Counted from the stretch's first letter, positions 38,048-47,233 are shown. The stretch is DNA of 64,000 bases from Paraburkholderia unamae (GCF_003268775.1 NZ_QLSU01000021.1:63254-127253), one strand, 5' to 3'. A program made the numbers and translations. The notes: generated by a model from the sequence alone, not told the origin.

Positions 38048-38794
38048 ATGGATCGGATCGAACTGGAATTGTATCTGAACAATCTTCTGGAATCCGCGCG
38101 GTTCAAGGACTACTGCCCCAATGGCCTGCAAGTCGAAGGGCGGCGGCGCGTGCAGAAGATCGCCACGGGCGTGACCGCCTCGCTCGCTTTCCTCGAAGCC
38201 GCGCACGAATGGGGCGCCGACGCCGTGCTCGTGCACCACGGCTACTTCTGGAAGAACGAAGCGCCGCAAATCACGGGCCGCAAGTACCGTCGCCTGAAGA
38301 CGCTGCTCGCGAACGATATCAACCTGTTCGCCTACCATCTGCCCCTCGACTGCCATCCCGAACTGGGTAATAACGCGCAGTTGGCCGCCCGATTCGGCTG
38401 GATCGGCGAACAACTCTTCGGCGAACAGGATCTGGGCTGGATGGCCACGCTGCCCATGCCGATCACGCTCGCGCACTTCACCGCTGAGGTCGAGCAGACA
38501 CTCGGCCGTACGCCGCTCGTGCTCGGTGACCCCGACTGGCAAATTCGCCGCGTGGCCTGGTGCACGGGGGCGGCGCAAAGTCTGTTCGACGCTGCGATCG
38601 AGGCCGGCGCCGACGTCTTTCTCACCGGCGAAATTTCCGAGCCGACCACGCACACCTCGGCGGAAAGCGGCGTGGCGTTTCTTGCCGCCGGCCATCACGC
38701 CACCGAGCGCTACGGCGTTCAGGCGTTGGGCGCGCATCTCTCGGAAGCCTTCGACATCGAGCATCTTTTCATCGATATCGACAATCCCGTTTAA
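38048..38794 (+). CDS. Nif3-like dinuclear metal center protein
   Basis: The 248-residue protein shows the Nif3/YbgI pattern: YLNNLLESARFKDYCPNGLQVEG, VTASLAFLEAAHEWGADAVLVHHGYFW, FAYHLPLDCHPELGNN and the C-terminal LTGEISEPTTHTSAESGVAFLAAGHHATERYG. Histidines and acidic residues bind two metals in a toroidal hexamer. The biochemical role is not settled; it is sometimes annotated as GTP cyclohydrolase I type 2. AGAGGA precedes the start. Confidence 0.92.
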   Translation: MDRIELELYLNNLLESARFKDYCPNGLQVEGRRRVQKIATGVTASLAFLEAAHEWGADAVLVHHGYFWKNEAPQITGRKYRRLKTLLANDINLFAYHLPLDCHPELGNNAQLAARFGWIGEQLFGEQDLGWMATLPMPITLAHFTAEVEQTLGRTPLVLGDPDWQIRRVAWCTGAAQSLFDAAIEAGADVFLTGEISEPTTHTSAESGVAFLAAGHHATERYGVQALGAHLSEAFDIEHLFIDIDNPV

Positions 38795-39099
38795 TCGCGT
38801 TTAATCGCGCTTCAGCGTCGTTTCCGGGTTGATTCTGGGTCGACCCGATATCGCGCATTGCGCCGCGCGCAGTGCGCGAATTGTCGTGGTGCAGCATGAT
38901 TTTATTCGTGAGGCATTTACAAAACGAAAAGAAAGTGGCCCTCTTTTCTGCGGGAAAACCCCGAGATATCAAGGACTTCGGACGCTTTTTAGAGATCGCC
39001 CCTTGTAAATGCCAACTCCATTCGAGCAAACTAGCGTTCGGCAGCACCGCGGGTAAGCTGGCGTGACGGATAAATCCAACTCAGAAGTGGGGCGATGTG
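38795..39099. other. Intergenic region upstream of petABC
   Basis: About 305 bases. A short direct repeat (GTTTAATCGC twice) spans the end of the Nif3-like gene at 38789-38808, and the middle is AT-rich (38880-38950), where a pet promoter is likely. No RNA or ORF is supported here. Confidence 0.4.
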
Positions 39100-39720
39100 A
39101 TGCGAGACAAAGAGAATGACCGCGTCGACGGCAGCCGCCGAACCTGGCTGATTGCGACGTCCGTAGCAGGTGGCATTGGAGGCGTGGCCACTGTCGTACC
39201 CTTCGTAGGTTCCTTTGCACCATCCGAAAAAGCCCGCGCCGCCGGCGCGCCTGTCGCTGTCGACATCACGAATCTCCAGCCCGGCTCGATGATGACCGTG
39301 GCGTGGCGCGGCAAGCCCGTGTGGATCCTGTACCGCACGGACCGCATGATGGCCGACGTCAAGAAGGCCGATCCCGATCTGGCCGACCCGAACTCCGAGC
39401 ATCCGTTTTCGCTGCCGATGCCGGAATACTGCATGAACGAGTTCCGCTCGCGCGCCGAGCATCAGAACATTCTCGTGGCCGTGGCCGTCTGCACCCATCT
39501 GGGCTGCACGCCTACGCCGCGCTTCCAGGAAGGCCCGCAGCCGAACCTGCCCGACAGCTGGCCGGGCGGCTTCCTGTGCCCGTGCCACGGCTCCACCTAC
39601 GATCTTTCCGGCCGCGTGTTCAAGAACAAGCCGGCGCCGCAAAACCTCGACATTCCCCGATACATGTTCACGTCCGCGACGGAGATCGTGATCGGCAAGG
39701 ACGAAAAAGGAGAAGCGTGA
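39100..39720 (+). CDS. petA: Ubiquinol-cytochrome c reductase iron-sulfur (Rieske) subunit
   Basis: The 206-residue Rieske protein has an N-terminal twin-arginine type segment (GSRRTWLIATSVAGG) followed by a membrane helix, and 2Fe-2S ligands in CTHLGC and CPCHGS. It accepts electrons from quinol in the bc1 complex. It starts at the ATG; a GTG one codon earlier is also open. The stop overlaps petB by one base. The Tat signal fits with tatABC 2.5 kb upstream. Confidence 0.96.
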   Translation: MRDKENDRVDGSRRTWLIATSVAGGIGGVATVVPFVGSFAPSEKARAAGAPVAVDITNLQPGSMMTVAWRGKPVWILYRTDRMMADVKKADPDLADPNSEHPFSLPMPEYCMNEFRSRAEHQNILVAVAVCTHLGCTPTPRFQEGPQPNLPDSWPGGFLCPCHGSTYDLSGRVFKNKPAPQNLDIPRYMFTSATEIVIGKDEKGEA

Positions 39721-41120
39721 TGGCGACGGGAACCGACAAGGATGTGGTGGAGACGGCCGGCGCGGCTTCCGGACTGCAAGGCTGGATCGACAAGCGCTTT
39801 CCGATGACGGCGACGTGGAAAGCGCACCTTTCCGAGTACTACGCGCCGAAGAACTTCAACTTCTGGTACTTCTTCGGCTCGCTCGCGCTGCTCGTGCTGG
39901 TGAACCAGATCGTCACCGGCATTTTCCTCACCATGAACTACAAGCCCGATGCGACGCTCGCGTTCGCATCGGTCGAGTACATCATGCGCGAGGTGCCGTG
40001 GGGCTGGCTGATCCGCTACATGCACTCCACGGGCGCGTCGATGTTCTTCGTGGTCGTGTATCTGCACATGTTCCGCGGCCTCCTGTACGGCTCGTACCGC
40101 AAGCCGCGCGAGCTCGTGTGGATCTTCGGCTGCGCGATTTTCCTGTGCCTGATGGCCGAGGCGTTCTTCGGCTACCTGCTGCCGTGGGGCCAGATGTCGT
40201 TCTGGGGCGCGCAGGTGATCGTGAACCTGTTCTCGGCGATTCCCTTCATCGGCCCGGACCTGTCGCTGTGGATTCGCGGCGACTATGTGGTCTCGGACGT
40301 CACGCTCAACCGCTTCTTCGCGTTCCACGTGATCGCCATTCCGCTCGTGCTGGTCGGGCTCGTGATCTGCCACATCATCGCGCTGCACGAAGTGGGCTCG
40401 AACAACCCGGACGGTATCGAGATCAAAGAGAAAAAGGACGCGAACGGCGTGCCGCTCGACGGCATTCCGTTCCATCCGTACTACTCGGTGCACGACTTCA
40501 TGGGCGTGTGCATCTTCCTGATGATCTTCGCGGCGATCGTGTTCTTCGCGCCGGAAATGGGCGGCTACTTCCTGGAGTCGAATAACTTCGTGCCGGCCAA
40601 CCCGCTGCAAACGCCGCCCGAAATTGCGCCGGTCTGGTACTTCACGGCGTTCTACGCGATGCTGCGCGCCACCACCGACCCGTTCAAGATCGTGCTGATG
40701 ATCGTGATCGCGCTGCTCGGCGTGCTCGCGCTCGTGCGCGCGCGCGGCAAGTGGCGCGCGGGGCTGCCGGTGCTGGCCGTGCTCGTGATTCTCGCGATGT
40801 ACTTCACCGAGTCGAAGTTCTGGGGCGTGGTGGTGATGGGCACGGCGGTGATCTCGCTCTTCTTCCTGCCGTGGCTCGACCGCTCGCCGGTGAAGTCGAT
40901 CCGCTACCGGCCGTTCTTCCACAAGGTGTTTCTCGGCATCTTCGTGCTCGCGTTCCTGACGCTCGCCTTCCTCGGCACGAAACCGCCGTCGCCGGCGGCC
41001 ACGCTGATCGCCCAGGTCTGCGCGCTCGTCTATTTCGCCTTCTTCCTCGGCATGCCGTTCTGGACGCCGCTTGGCACCTTCAAGCAGCCGCCCGAGCGCG
41101 TGCGGTTCAAGCCCCATTAA
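39720..41120 (+). CDS. petB: Cytochrome b subunit of the bc1 complex
   Basis: The 466-residue multi-spanning protein has b-heme histidines in WLIRYMHSTGASMFFVVVYLHMFRG and FFAFHVIAIPLVLVGLVICHIIALHE, with FFGYLLPWGQMSFWGAQV typical of cytochrome b. The quinol-site motif reads PVWY (residues 304-307) instead of the common PEWY. The last 100 residues add further membrane helices. Translation may start at this ATG or at the preceding GTG. Confidence 0.96.
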   Translation: MATGTDKDVVETAGAASGLQGWIDKRFPMTATWKAHLSEYYAPKNFNFWYFFGSLALLVLVNQIVTGIFLTMNYKPDATLAFASVEYIMREVPWGWLIRYMHSTGASMFFVVVYLHMFRGLLYGSYRKPRELVWIFGCAIFLCLMAEAFFGYLLPWGQMSFWGAQVIVNLFSAIPFIGPDLSLWIRGDYVVSDVTLNRFFAFHVIAIPLVLVGLVICHIIALHEVGSNNPDGIEIKEKKDANGVPLDGIPFHPYYSVHDFMGVCIFLMIFAAIVFFAPEMGGYFLESNNFVPANPLQTPPEIAPVWYFTAFYAMLRATTDPFKIVLMIVIALLGVLALVRARGKWRAGLPVLAVLVILAMYFTESKFWGVVVMGTAVISLFFLPWLDRSPVKSIRYRPFFHKVFLGIFVLAFLTLAFLGTKPPSPAATLIAQVCALVYFAFFLGMPFWTPLGTFKQPPERVRFKPH

Positions 41121-41138
41121 TTGACGAGCGAGGAAGAT

Positions 41139-41924
41139 ATGACGAGACAATCTCTGTTTTCGACGCTCGCGAAGGTGAGCGTCCGCGCCAGCCTGGCCGC
41201 TTTGGCGCTCACTTGTGCATTTGGGGTCGGGTCCGCGTCGGCGCAGGAAAATATTCCGCTCGACCGTGCTCCCGATAACGGCGAAAATCTTGCTTCGCTG
41301 CAACACGGCGCCAAATTGTTTGTAAACTACTGCCTGAATTGCCATAGCGCGAACTTGATGCGCTACAGCCGGTTGCAGGATCTTGGCATTCCACAGAAGC
41401 AAATCGAAGATAATCTGCTGTTTACGACCGACAAGGTCGGCAACACGATGTCCATCGCGATGCGCCCGGACGACGCGAAAGCGTGGTTCGGCGTGCCGCC
41501 GCCGGACCTCTCCGTGGAAGCGCGGGCGAAAGGGCGTGACTGGCTGTACACGTACCTGCGCAGCTTCTACCGCGACGACACGCGGCCGACTGGCTGGAAC
41601 AACCTGGTGTTCGAGAACGTGAGCATGCCGCACGTGCTGTGGCAGTTGCAGGGCATCCGCACGGCGAAGTTCGAGGACACGACGGACGAGGAAACCGGGG
41701 AAAAAGTGCGTCGTTTCGCAGGGTTCCAGCAGGTCACGCCCGGTACGCTGTCGCCTGTGGATTATGATGCCGACGTGGCCGACCTGGTGGCTTACCTTGG
41801 CTGGATGGCCGAACCCGAGCAGAAAACCCGCAGGCAGCTTGGCGTGTGGGTGCTCCTGTTCCTTGGCGTCCTGAGCTTTTTTGCGTGGCGATTGAACGCC
41901 GCGTACTGGAAAGATATCAAATAG
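41139..41924 (+). CDS. petC: Cytochrome c1 subunit of the bc1 complex
   Basis: The 261-residue protein has a signal peptide cleaved after about residue 35 (GSASA), a heme-binding CLNCH (Cys65, Cys68, His69), the likely sixth ligand Met in the TMSIAM region, and a C-terminal membrane anchor (LGVWVLLFLGVLSFFAW). Start is the ATG after AGGAAG. It passes electrons from the Rieske centre to soluble cytochrome c. Confidence 0.96.
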   Translation: MTRQSLFSTLAKVSVRASLAALALTCAFGVGSASAQENIPLDRAPDNGENLASLQHGAKLFVNYCLNCHSANLMRYSRLQDLGIPQKQIEDNLLFTTDKVGNTMSIAMRPDDAKAWFGVPPPDLSVEARAKGRDWLYTYLRSFYRDDTRPTGWNNLVFENVSMPHVLWQLQGIRTAKFEDTTDEETGEKVRRFAGFQQVTPGTLSPVDYDADVADLVAYLGWMAEPEQKTRRQLGVWVLLFLGVLSFFAWRLNAAYWKDIK

Positions 41925-41962
41925 GCACGTCCTGACCGACGTGGGGCCGGTGCGACGAGAAG

Positions 41963-41997
41963 CCGTCTGACGGTTCTGGACCGTCAGGCGGTTTTTT
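41963..41997 (+). terminator. Rho-independent terminator of petABC
   Basis: CCGTCTGACGGT (41963-41974) pairs with ACCGTCAGGCGG (41980-41991, one G-U pair), followed by six T. Confidence 0.9.
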
Positions 41998-42037
41998 CGC
42001 CTGCTGGCCTTTTGGGTTTATTGAGGAAATGTAAATC

Positions 42038-42649
42038 ATGATGGTTCTGTACTCCGGCACTACCTGCCCGTTCTCCCAGCGCTGCCGGCTGGTGTTGTTC
42101 GAAAAGGGCATGGACTTCGAAATTCGCGACGTCGACCTGTTCAACAAACCGGAAGACATCGCCGTGATGAATCCGTACGGTCAGGTGCCGATTCTGGTCG
42201 AGCGCGACCTGATTCTGTACGAGTCGAACATCATCAATGAGTACATCGACGAGCGCTTCCCGCATCCGCAGCTGATGCCGGCCGATCCGGTTCAGCGCGC
42301 CCGCGCGCGTCTGTTCCTGCTCAACTTCGAGAAGGAACTGTTCGTGCACGTGAGCACGCTCGAAAACGAGAAGGGCAAGGCCGCCGAGAAGAACCACGAA
42401 AAGGCGCGCCTCGCGATCCGCGACCGCCTCACGCAGCTCGCGCCGATCTTCCTGAAGAACAAGTACATGCTGGGCGAAGAGTTCTCGATGCTCGACGTCG
42501 CGATTGCGCCGCTGCTGTGGCGTCTGGATCACTACGGCATCGAACTGTCGAAGAACGCCGCACCGCTGATGAAGTACGCCGAGCGCATTTTCAGCCGTCC
42601 GGCGTACATCGAAGCGCTGACGCCGTCGGAAAAGGTGATGCGTCGTTAA
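42038..42649 (+). CDS. sspA: Stringent starvation protein A (GST-fold)
   Basis: The 203-residue protein has a thioredoxin-like N-domain (MMVLYSGTTCPFSQRCRLVLFEKGMDFEIRDVDLFNKPEDIAVMNPYGQVPILV) and an all-helical GST C-domain. SspA binds RNA polymerase and aids stress gene expression; it has lost GST activity in characterised members. It lies between pet and sspB, a typical beta/gamma proteobacterial order. Two consecutive ATG codons make the start uncertain by one residue. Confidence 0.94.
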   Translation: MMVLYSGTTCPFSQRCRLVLFEKGMDFEIRDVDLFNKPEDIAVMNPYGQVPILVERDLILYESNIINEYIDERFPHPQLMPADPVQRARARLFLLNFEKELFVHVSTLENEKGKAAEKNHEKARLAIRDRLTQLAPIFLKNKYMLGEEFSMLDVAIAPLLWRLDHYGIELSKNAAPLMKYAERIFSRPAYIEALTPSEKVMRR

Positions 42650-42729
42650 GCAGCACCCCGGTGGTTTGCGGGTAACAGAGGCGGCGTGCACGGCGTAGGT
42701 GTGAGCGCCGCCTCGCGAAAGGATTGTTG

Positions 42730-43242
42730 ATGCAAGAGATTTCCACCAAGCCGTATTTGCTGCGCGCGCTGTATGAGTGGTGCACCGACAACGGCTTCAC
42801 GCCGCATATCGCGGTGCGGGTCGACAACAGCACGCGTGTGCCGCGCCAGTTCGTGCGCGACGGCGAGATCGTGCTGAACATCAGCTTCGAGGCGACGAGC
42901 CAGTTGCAGATGGGCAATGAGATGATCGAGTTCCACGCCCGTTTTTCCGGCAAGTCGCACAAGATCGAAGTGCCCGTTGCGAATGTCCTCGCGATCTACG
43001 CGCGCGAGAACGGGCAAGGCATGGCGTTTCCGGTCGAGTCGCCGCCGGGCGACGCCGACGACGTGCTGTCCTCCGAAGATCACGAAGATTCGGACACGGG
43101 CGCGCATGAGGCGCACGAACTGCGCGACGAGCCTGCCGAAGCGCCCGCGGCCCCGGTTGCGCCGCGCGCCGTCCAGAAAGATGAGCGCGACGACGACGGT
43201 GGCAATAAGGGCGGCAAGGGCCACCTCAAGATCGTGAAATGA
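42730..43242 (+). CDS. sspB: ClpXP adaptor SspB
   Basis: The 170-residue protein has the ssrA-binding N-domain (STKPYLLRALYEWCTDNGFTPHIAVRVD), a long acidic linker, and the ClpX-binding tail GKGHLKIVK. It delivers ssrA-tagged proteins to ClpXP. The ATG with AAAGGA is preferred over two in-frame TTG codons just upstream. Confidence 0.95.
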   Translation: MQEISTKPYLLRALYEWCTDNGFTPHIAVRVDNSTRVPRQFVRDGEIVLNISFEATSQLQMGNEMIEFHARFSGKSHKIEVPVANVLAIYARENGQGMAFPVESPPGDADDVLSSEDHEDSDTGAHEAHELRDEPAEAPAAPVAPRAVQKDERDDDGGNKGGKGHLKIVK

Positions 43243-43260
43243 AGTAGAATAGCGGGCTAC

Positions 43261-43336
<76 letters not shown>

Positions 43337-43344
43337 TATACAAG

Positions 43345-43379
43345 ACAAAGGGTTACGTGAAGTTCACGTAACCCTTTGT
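43345..43379 (+). terminator. 35-base perfect palindrome after tRNA-Thr (terminator-like)
   Basis: ACAAAGGGTTACGTGAA (43345-43361) and its exact complement (43363-43379) flank one base. A weak T-rich stretch follows. It probably ends tRNA-Thr transcription and could serve both strands. The 17-bp perfect arms are long for a terminator. Confidence 0.7.
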
Positions 43380-43445
43380 GCTTTCTGGGCGCCCTAACGT
43401 GGCGGCACGCGGTGGCGGCACGCGGCGGCGGCACGCCGCCGCATC

Positions 43446-44396
43446 TCACTCCGCCCATTGCGGATCGCTCGTGAACATGATCGTGAGCCAGCGGTGCGAC
43501 TCGTCGCCGCCGATGGCCCGGCCGATCTCGTCGCGAATCGCGTCCCATTCGGCGATGCGCTTGGGCGGCATGTCCGGCGACACCACGAAGTACAGTTCGA
43601 TTTCGCGGGAGCGCCCCACCTTCGCGACATAAGCGCGGTAGTACTCGAAGCCGTAGCGCTCCACGAACCGCGCCGCGATGGCATCGACGTGCCGCTTGAG
43701 GTCGGGGGGCGCGACGAGCAGCACGTCCAGCAGCGCCTGGCGGATTTCCGCGAGCGGTATCGGAATGATCACGACGCACACCACCACGAGCGCCGCCGGG
43801 TCGACGTAGGGCGTGAGGTGCTCCCACGCCGTTCCCTGGATCGCGTAGCCCGCGCTGAAGGCGATCAGGAGGGCCGCCGTGATGCCCGCGGACATGATCC
43901 ACGACTTGATGTCGAGGCGCAGGAAATCCGAACGGATGCGGCGATTCGCGCGCGACTCCACCACGGCCATCGCAAGACAGGCGCTCACCGTGAGCGCGGC
44001 ATAGCCGAGCGCCGGGCCGAAGTGCAGTTCGTGGCCGCCCGACAGCAGGTTCGTGATGCCGTTGATCAGCGCGTAGACGGCCACGCCCACCAGCAGCGTG
44101 CTGTTGAGCCCGAGCACCATCGGTTCGAGATGCCAGAAGCCCATGGTGAAGCGCTCGCGCCACTTGCGCGGCAGATCGACGTTGACCGCGTAGGAGGTGA
44201 TGAGGCGCACGACCGCGAGGGCCAGCGCGCTCATGCTCGCGTCGATGAGCGAGTAGACGCCGTCGAACACGATTGAGAACGATCCCGAAACCAGCCCGAA
44301 CACGACGCCGAAGATCGCGATCAGCAACGTCGTGGCGATCGAAAGCCGCAGCACGCTGCTTTCGTCCGAGGTGCCGAACAAGCGTGGCCATTTCAT
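43446..44396 (-). CDS. Cation diffusion facilitator family transporter
   Basis: The 316-residue protein starts MKWPRLFGTSDESSVLRLS and has about six membrane segments. The CDF-type metal-site motif is in IVFDGVYSLIDASMS, the second site around LRLDIKSWIMSAGIT, and a cytoplasmic domain follows (DLKRHVDAIAARFVERYG; IELYFVVSP). Related proteins export divalent metals; the metal is not readable because the second site has Asp-Ile-Lys-Ser rather than the usual His-x-x-x-Asp pattern. It points toward tRNA-Thr. Confidence 0.85.
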   Translation of the reverse strand: MKWPRLFGTSDESSVLRLSIATTLLIAIFGVVFGLVSGSFSIVFDGVYSLIDASMSALALAVVRLITSYAVNVDLPRKWRERFTMGFWHLEPMVLGLNSTLLVGVAVYALINGITNLLSGGHELHFGPALGYAALTVSACLAMAVVESRANRRIRSDFLRLDIKSWIMSAGITAALLIAFSAGYAIQGTAWEHLTPYVDPAALVVVCVVIIPIPLAEIRQALLDVLLVAPPDLKRHVDAIAARFVERYGFEYYRAYVAKVGRSREIELYFVVSPDMPPKRIAEWDAIRDEIGRAIGGDESHRWLTIMFTSDPQWAE

Positions 44397-44488
44397 GCTG
44401 TCTGCTCTCCGCGCGTATGAGCAAGGGTTGAGCAAGACTAGCCGACTCGCCGGGACGCCGTCGCCGGGCTGTCCGTTCGCCGGTGTGT

Positions 44489-47233
44489 TCAGCGTTGCGG
44501 CTTCGCGGCGGCGCGGCCTTCCACGAGATCGATCTCCTGTGCGGTCAATCCGAATGCCGCGTACAGGCAGGCGTTGATGTCGCGCGCCATCGCGGCGGCC
44601 TGCTCGCCGCCGGTCCCCTCGTGCGGGCACCGCAGCAGTGCGCTCACGCGCGCCGCGATCGCGTGACGCACCGAGGCGTCGGCGGGTGCGGGCAACGTGT
44701 CGATCATCGCCTTGGTGAACGCCACGCCGCCGTTGTAGCTCGACGCCCCGAAGCGCGCGCGGATCAGGAAAAGCGAGAGCGGGCAGTTGAGCAGCGCGGC
44801 CGCGAACATCAGCAGGTCGTCGTCGTGCGCGCGCAGGATCAGCGTGGTCTTGCCGGGAATCGTGTCGCCGGCCAGGTCGAGCGCCGCGTCGAGCCGCGTG
44901 AGGCCTTTCACGATCACCTTTTTCGCGGCGGCTTTTGCGCGGTATCCGTTCGCGAACGTCGCTGCGAAGCGTTCGCGCTCGACCACCGGCTCCGCGTAAG
45001 CGTTGCCGAGATAGGTCATTGGCTTGGTGCCCCAGCGCGACCGATAGCGGCCGAGTGTGCCGGTGTTCACCACGCGATAGTGGCGCTCGCGCGAGTAGCG
45101 ACCGGCGGCTTCTTCGACGAGCGGCGCGAGCCGGTAGGCGTCCGCGGTCGCGCAGGCGTTTTCGCACGGCAAGAGCGAGCCGAGCGTTGGGTGCGAGCGG
45201 GCGAGGCGTTGCGCGAATGCGTGGTGCGGCGAGAGCAGCGCATCGAGCCGCCACGGCGCTTCGAGCGTGCGCTTGCCGGTTTGCGCGAGTTCGGTGAGAG
45301 CGGTGGCGTCGATGCGCGCCGTCGTGACGACGTCCGTGCCCGCTTCGCCATAGAGCGTGACGATCGAATCGACGCGCGCCTGCTCGAACACGTCCCGCCC
45401 CAGCGCGACGATGCGCTTGATCTTGCCGATGTGTCGCGCGCGGAACGCTTCGCCAAACGGCTTCGAGAGCCACTTGTCCGGCGTGAGGTACGCCATCGCG
45501 CCGCCCGGCCTCAGCAGCGCGAGGCCCAGTTCCATGAACACGATGTACAGGTCCCAGTTGCCTTTCGCGCTCGGCCAGCGCCGCGTGAGTTGCTCGCGCA
45601 AGGCGCGCTGGCCTTCGTTGATCATGCGCTCGGAGTCGATGTATGGCGGGTTCGCGATCACGGCGTCGAAGCCTTCGAAGCGGCCGTCGTCGGCGAGAAG
45701 ATCCGCGAACTCGACGCGCCATTCGAACGCGGCGGCGTCCGCGGGCGTGGCGTTGCCGCCGGGTGTGGCGCGAGCGAGCAACGCGTCGCGCTGTTGCGCG
45801 AGCCGCGACGCTTCGGCGGCGTTTTGCGCGCGCGTGGTGGAGGCGCGCAGCCTGGCGGTTATCGCGCGATAGTCGGCCACCGCGTGCGCGGCGTCGCGCA
45901 ACGGCGCGTCGAACGCGAATCGGCTGATGGTCGCGTTGCCTTGCTTGAGATTGGCTTCGAGATTCGGCAGGGCGACGGGCGGCGCGCTGGCGGTGAGATC
46001 CGCGTGTTCGAGCAACTCGATCCAGAGCCGCAGACGCGCCATGCCGACCGAATCCGCGCTGATATCGACCCCGAACAGCGAGTGCTCGACGATGCCGCGC
46101 TTCACACGAAACAATGCGGCTTCGATCTCGCGAATGGCCGCGCCGTCGCGTTCGCGCGTGAGCGACGCGCCATTCGCGTGCGTGACGCAAAGGCGGTCGT
46201 CGGCCACGGTGATGGCGTATGGGTTGAGCGCTTCGCGGTCGCAGGCGTCCAGCAAGCCGAGTCGCACTTTCAGTACGAGCAGTTCGTTGAGCGCGCAGAC
46301 GAGCAGATGCCCCGAGCCCACGGCCGGATCGCAGATGCGCAGCGCGTCCAGCACCATGCGGGCTTCGTCGTGGTCCACGATCGATTCGGATAGCTGATCG
46401 ATGGTGGCGCAGCACCAGCCGTTCGCGCGGTTCAGGCGAGTCAGCGCGGCCTGCGTGAGCGCCGGGCGCGCGAGTTGCATCGCGACGCTGGCGGGCGTGT
46501 ACCACGCGCCGTCGCGGTAGCCGTTGAGTTTCTCGAAAATGAGGCCGAGCGCGGAAGCGTCGAGGCAAGGTCGGCTGGCGGCGTCTCGCCCGATCACGCC
46601 CGCCGAAAACTCGAACGCCGCGAGAAAATCGAGCAGATAGGCCAGCACGCTTCGTTCGCCGCTTTCCGGCGCGAGCGCCGACCGGGCGTATAGCGGCAGG
46701 GTTGCGCTTGCGTCGAGCGCGCTCATGGCGAGCAGATGCCGGTCGAGATCGCGCGGCTCGAAATGCGAGCCGTCGAAGCGCGGGAGATGGGCGAAGCGTG
46801 ACGCCTGGGTCGTGCCGCCGAGCACGTCGTTGCATAGCGCGTCGAGTTCCGCGAACGAGCGGATCTGCGCGCTGTTCAGAAAGCCGTACAGCGGGTCGCC
46901 GTCATGCAGCGTCAGCAGGCGCGTTTCCAGCACCTTGAGAAACACGAGCCGGCTGATCCACGCGATGCAAAGCCGCAGCGCTAGCGCGAAACGTTCCGCC
47001 TCGTCGTGGCGCACATGCGCGAGACGCACTAGTGCGAGTTCGATAAGCGACCCGTTCGAACGCTCATGCGGTGCGAGCCGTGCAACCGCGCACCGCGCGC
47101 CCGTCGTGCTTTCGCACAGCCCCACGATATGCAGCAACTCGGCGTAAAACCCTTCGTCGAGCCCCGCGCCCGCCCGGGCGCGGCGGGTGCGCGGTTTGCG
47201 CGCGCGGCGCGTCTGCTGGGTCGTTTCGGGCAT
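44489..47233 (-). CDS. Eco57I/type IIG-like DNA N6-adenine methylase-specificity protein
   Basis: The 914-residue protein has a basic N-terminus, a helical region (LRLCIAWISRLVFLKVLETRLL), GAWYTPASVA before the methylase core, SAM motif I ICDPAVGSGHLL (residues 301-311), GVDISADSVGMARLRLW, catalytic NPPY (528-531), and KGNWDLYIVFMELGLALLRPGGAMAYLTPDKWLSKPFG. The C-terminal third looks like a TaqI-type target-recognition domain (ASSYNGGVAFTKAMIDTLPAP). I see no helicase and no clear PD-ExK nuclease motif in the first 200 residues. No partner restriction gene is adjacent, so it may be an orphan methylase, a degenerate type IIG enzyme or a PglX-like remnant. Confidence 0.83.
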   Translation of the reverse strand: MPETTQQTRRARKPRTRRARAGAGLDEGFYAELLHIVGLCESTTGARCAVARLAPHERSNGSLIELALVRLAHVRHDEAERFALALRLCIAWISRLVFLKVLETRLLTLHDGDPLYGFLNSAQIRSFAELDALCNDVLGGTTQASRFAHLPRFDGSHFEPRDLDRHLLAMSALDASATLPLYARSALAPESGERSVLAYLLDFLAAFEFSAGVIGRDAASRPCLDASALGLIFEKLNGYRDGAWYTPASVAMQLARPALTQAALTRLNRANGWCCATIDQLSESIVDHDEARMVLDALRICDPAVGSGHLLVCALNELLVLKVRLGLLDACDREALNPYAITVADDRLCVTHANGASLTRERDGAAIREIEAALFRVKRGIVEHSLFGVDISADSVGMARLRLWIELLEHADLTASAPPVALPNLEANLKQGNATISRFAFDAPLRDAAHAVADYRAITARLRASTTRAQNAAEASRLAQQRDALLARATPGGNATPADAAAFEWRVEFADLLADDGRFEGFDAVIANPPYIDSERMINEGQRALREQLTRRWPSAKGNWDLYIVFMELGLALLRPGGAMAYLTPDKWLSKPFGEAFRARHIGKIKRIVALGRDVFEQARVDSIVTLYGEAGTDVVTTARIDATALTELAQTGKRTLEAPWRLDALLSPHHAFAQRLARSHPTLGSLLPCENACATADAYRLAPLVEEAAGRYSRERHYRVVNTGTLGRYRSRWGTKPMTYLGNAYAEPVVERERFAATFANGYRAKAAAKKVIVKGLTRLDAALDLAGDTIPGKTTLILRAHDDDLLMFAAALLNCPLSLFLIRARFGASSYNGGVAFTKAMIDTLPAPADASVRHAIAARVSALLRCPHEGTGGEQAAAMARDINACLYAAFGLTAQEIDLVEGRAAAKPQR

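Noticed and set aside
39597..41633. 678-codon minus-strand frame over petB and petC
   Set aside because: It is antisense to well-identified respiratory genes and shows no domain.
43446..46835. Very long minus-strand frame running through the methylase region into the CDF transporter
   Set aside because: Only the part after MKWPRLFG is a real protein. The upstream part is a shadow frame of the methylase on the same strand, rich in Arg and Ala.
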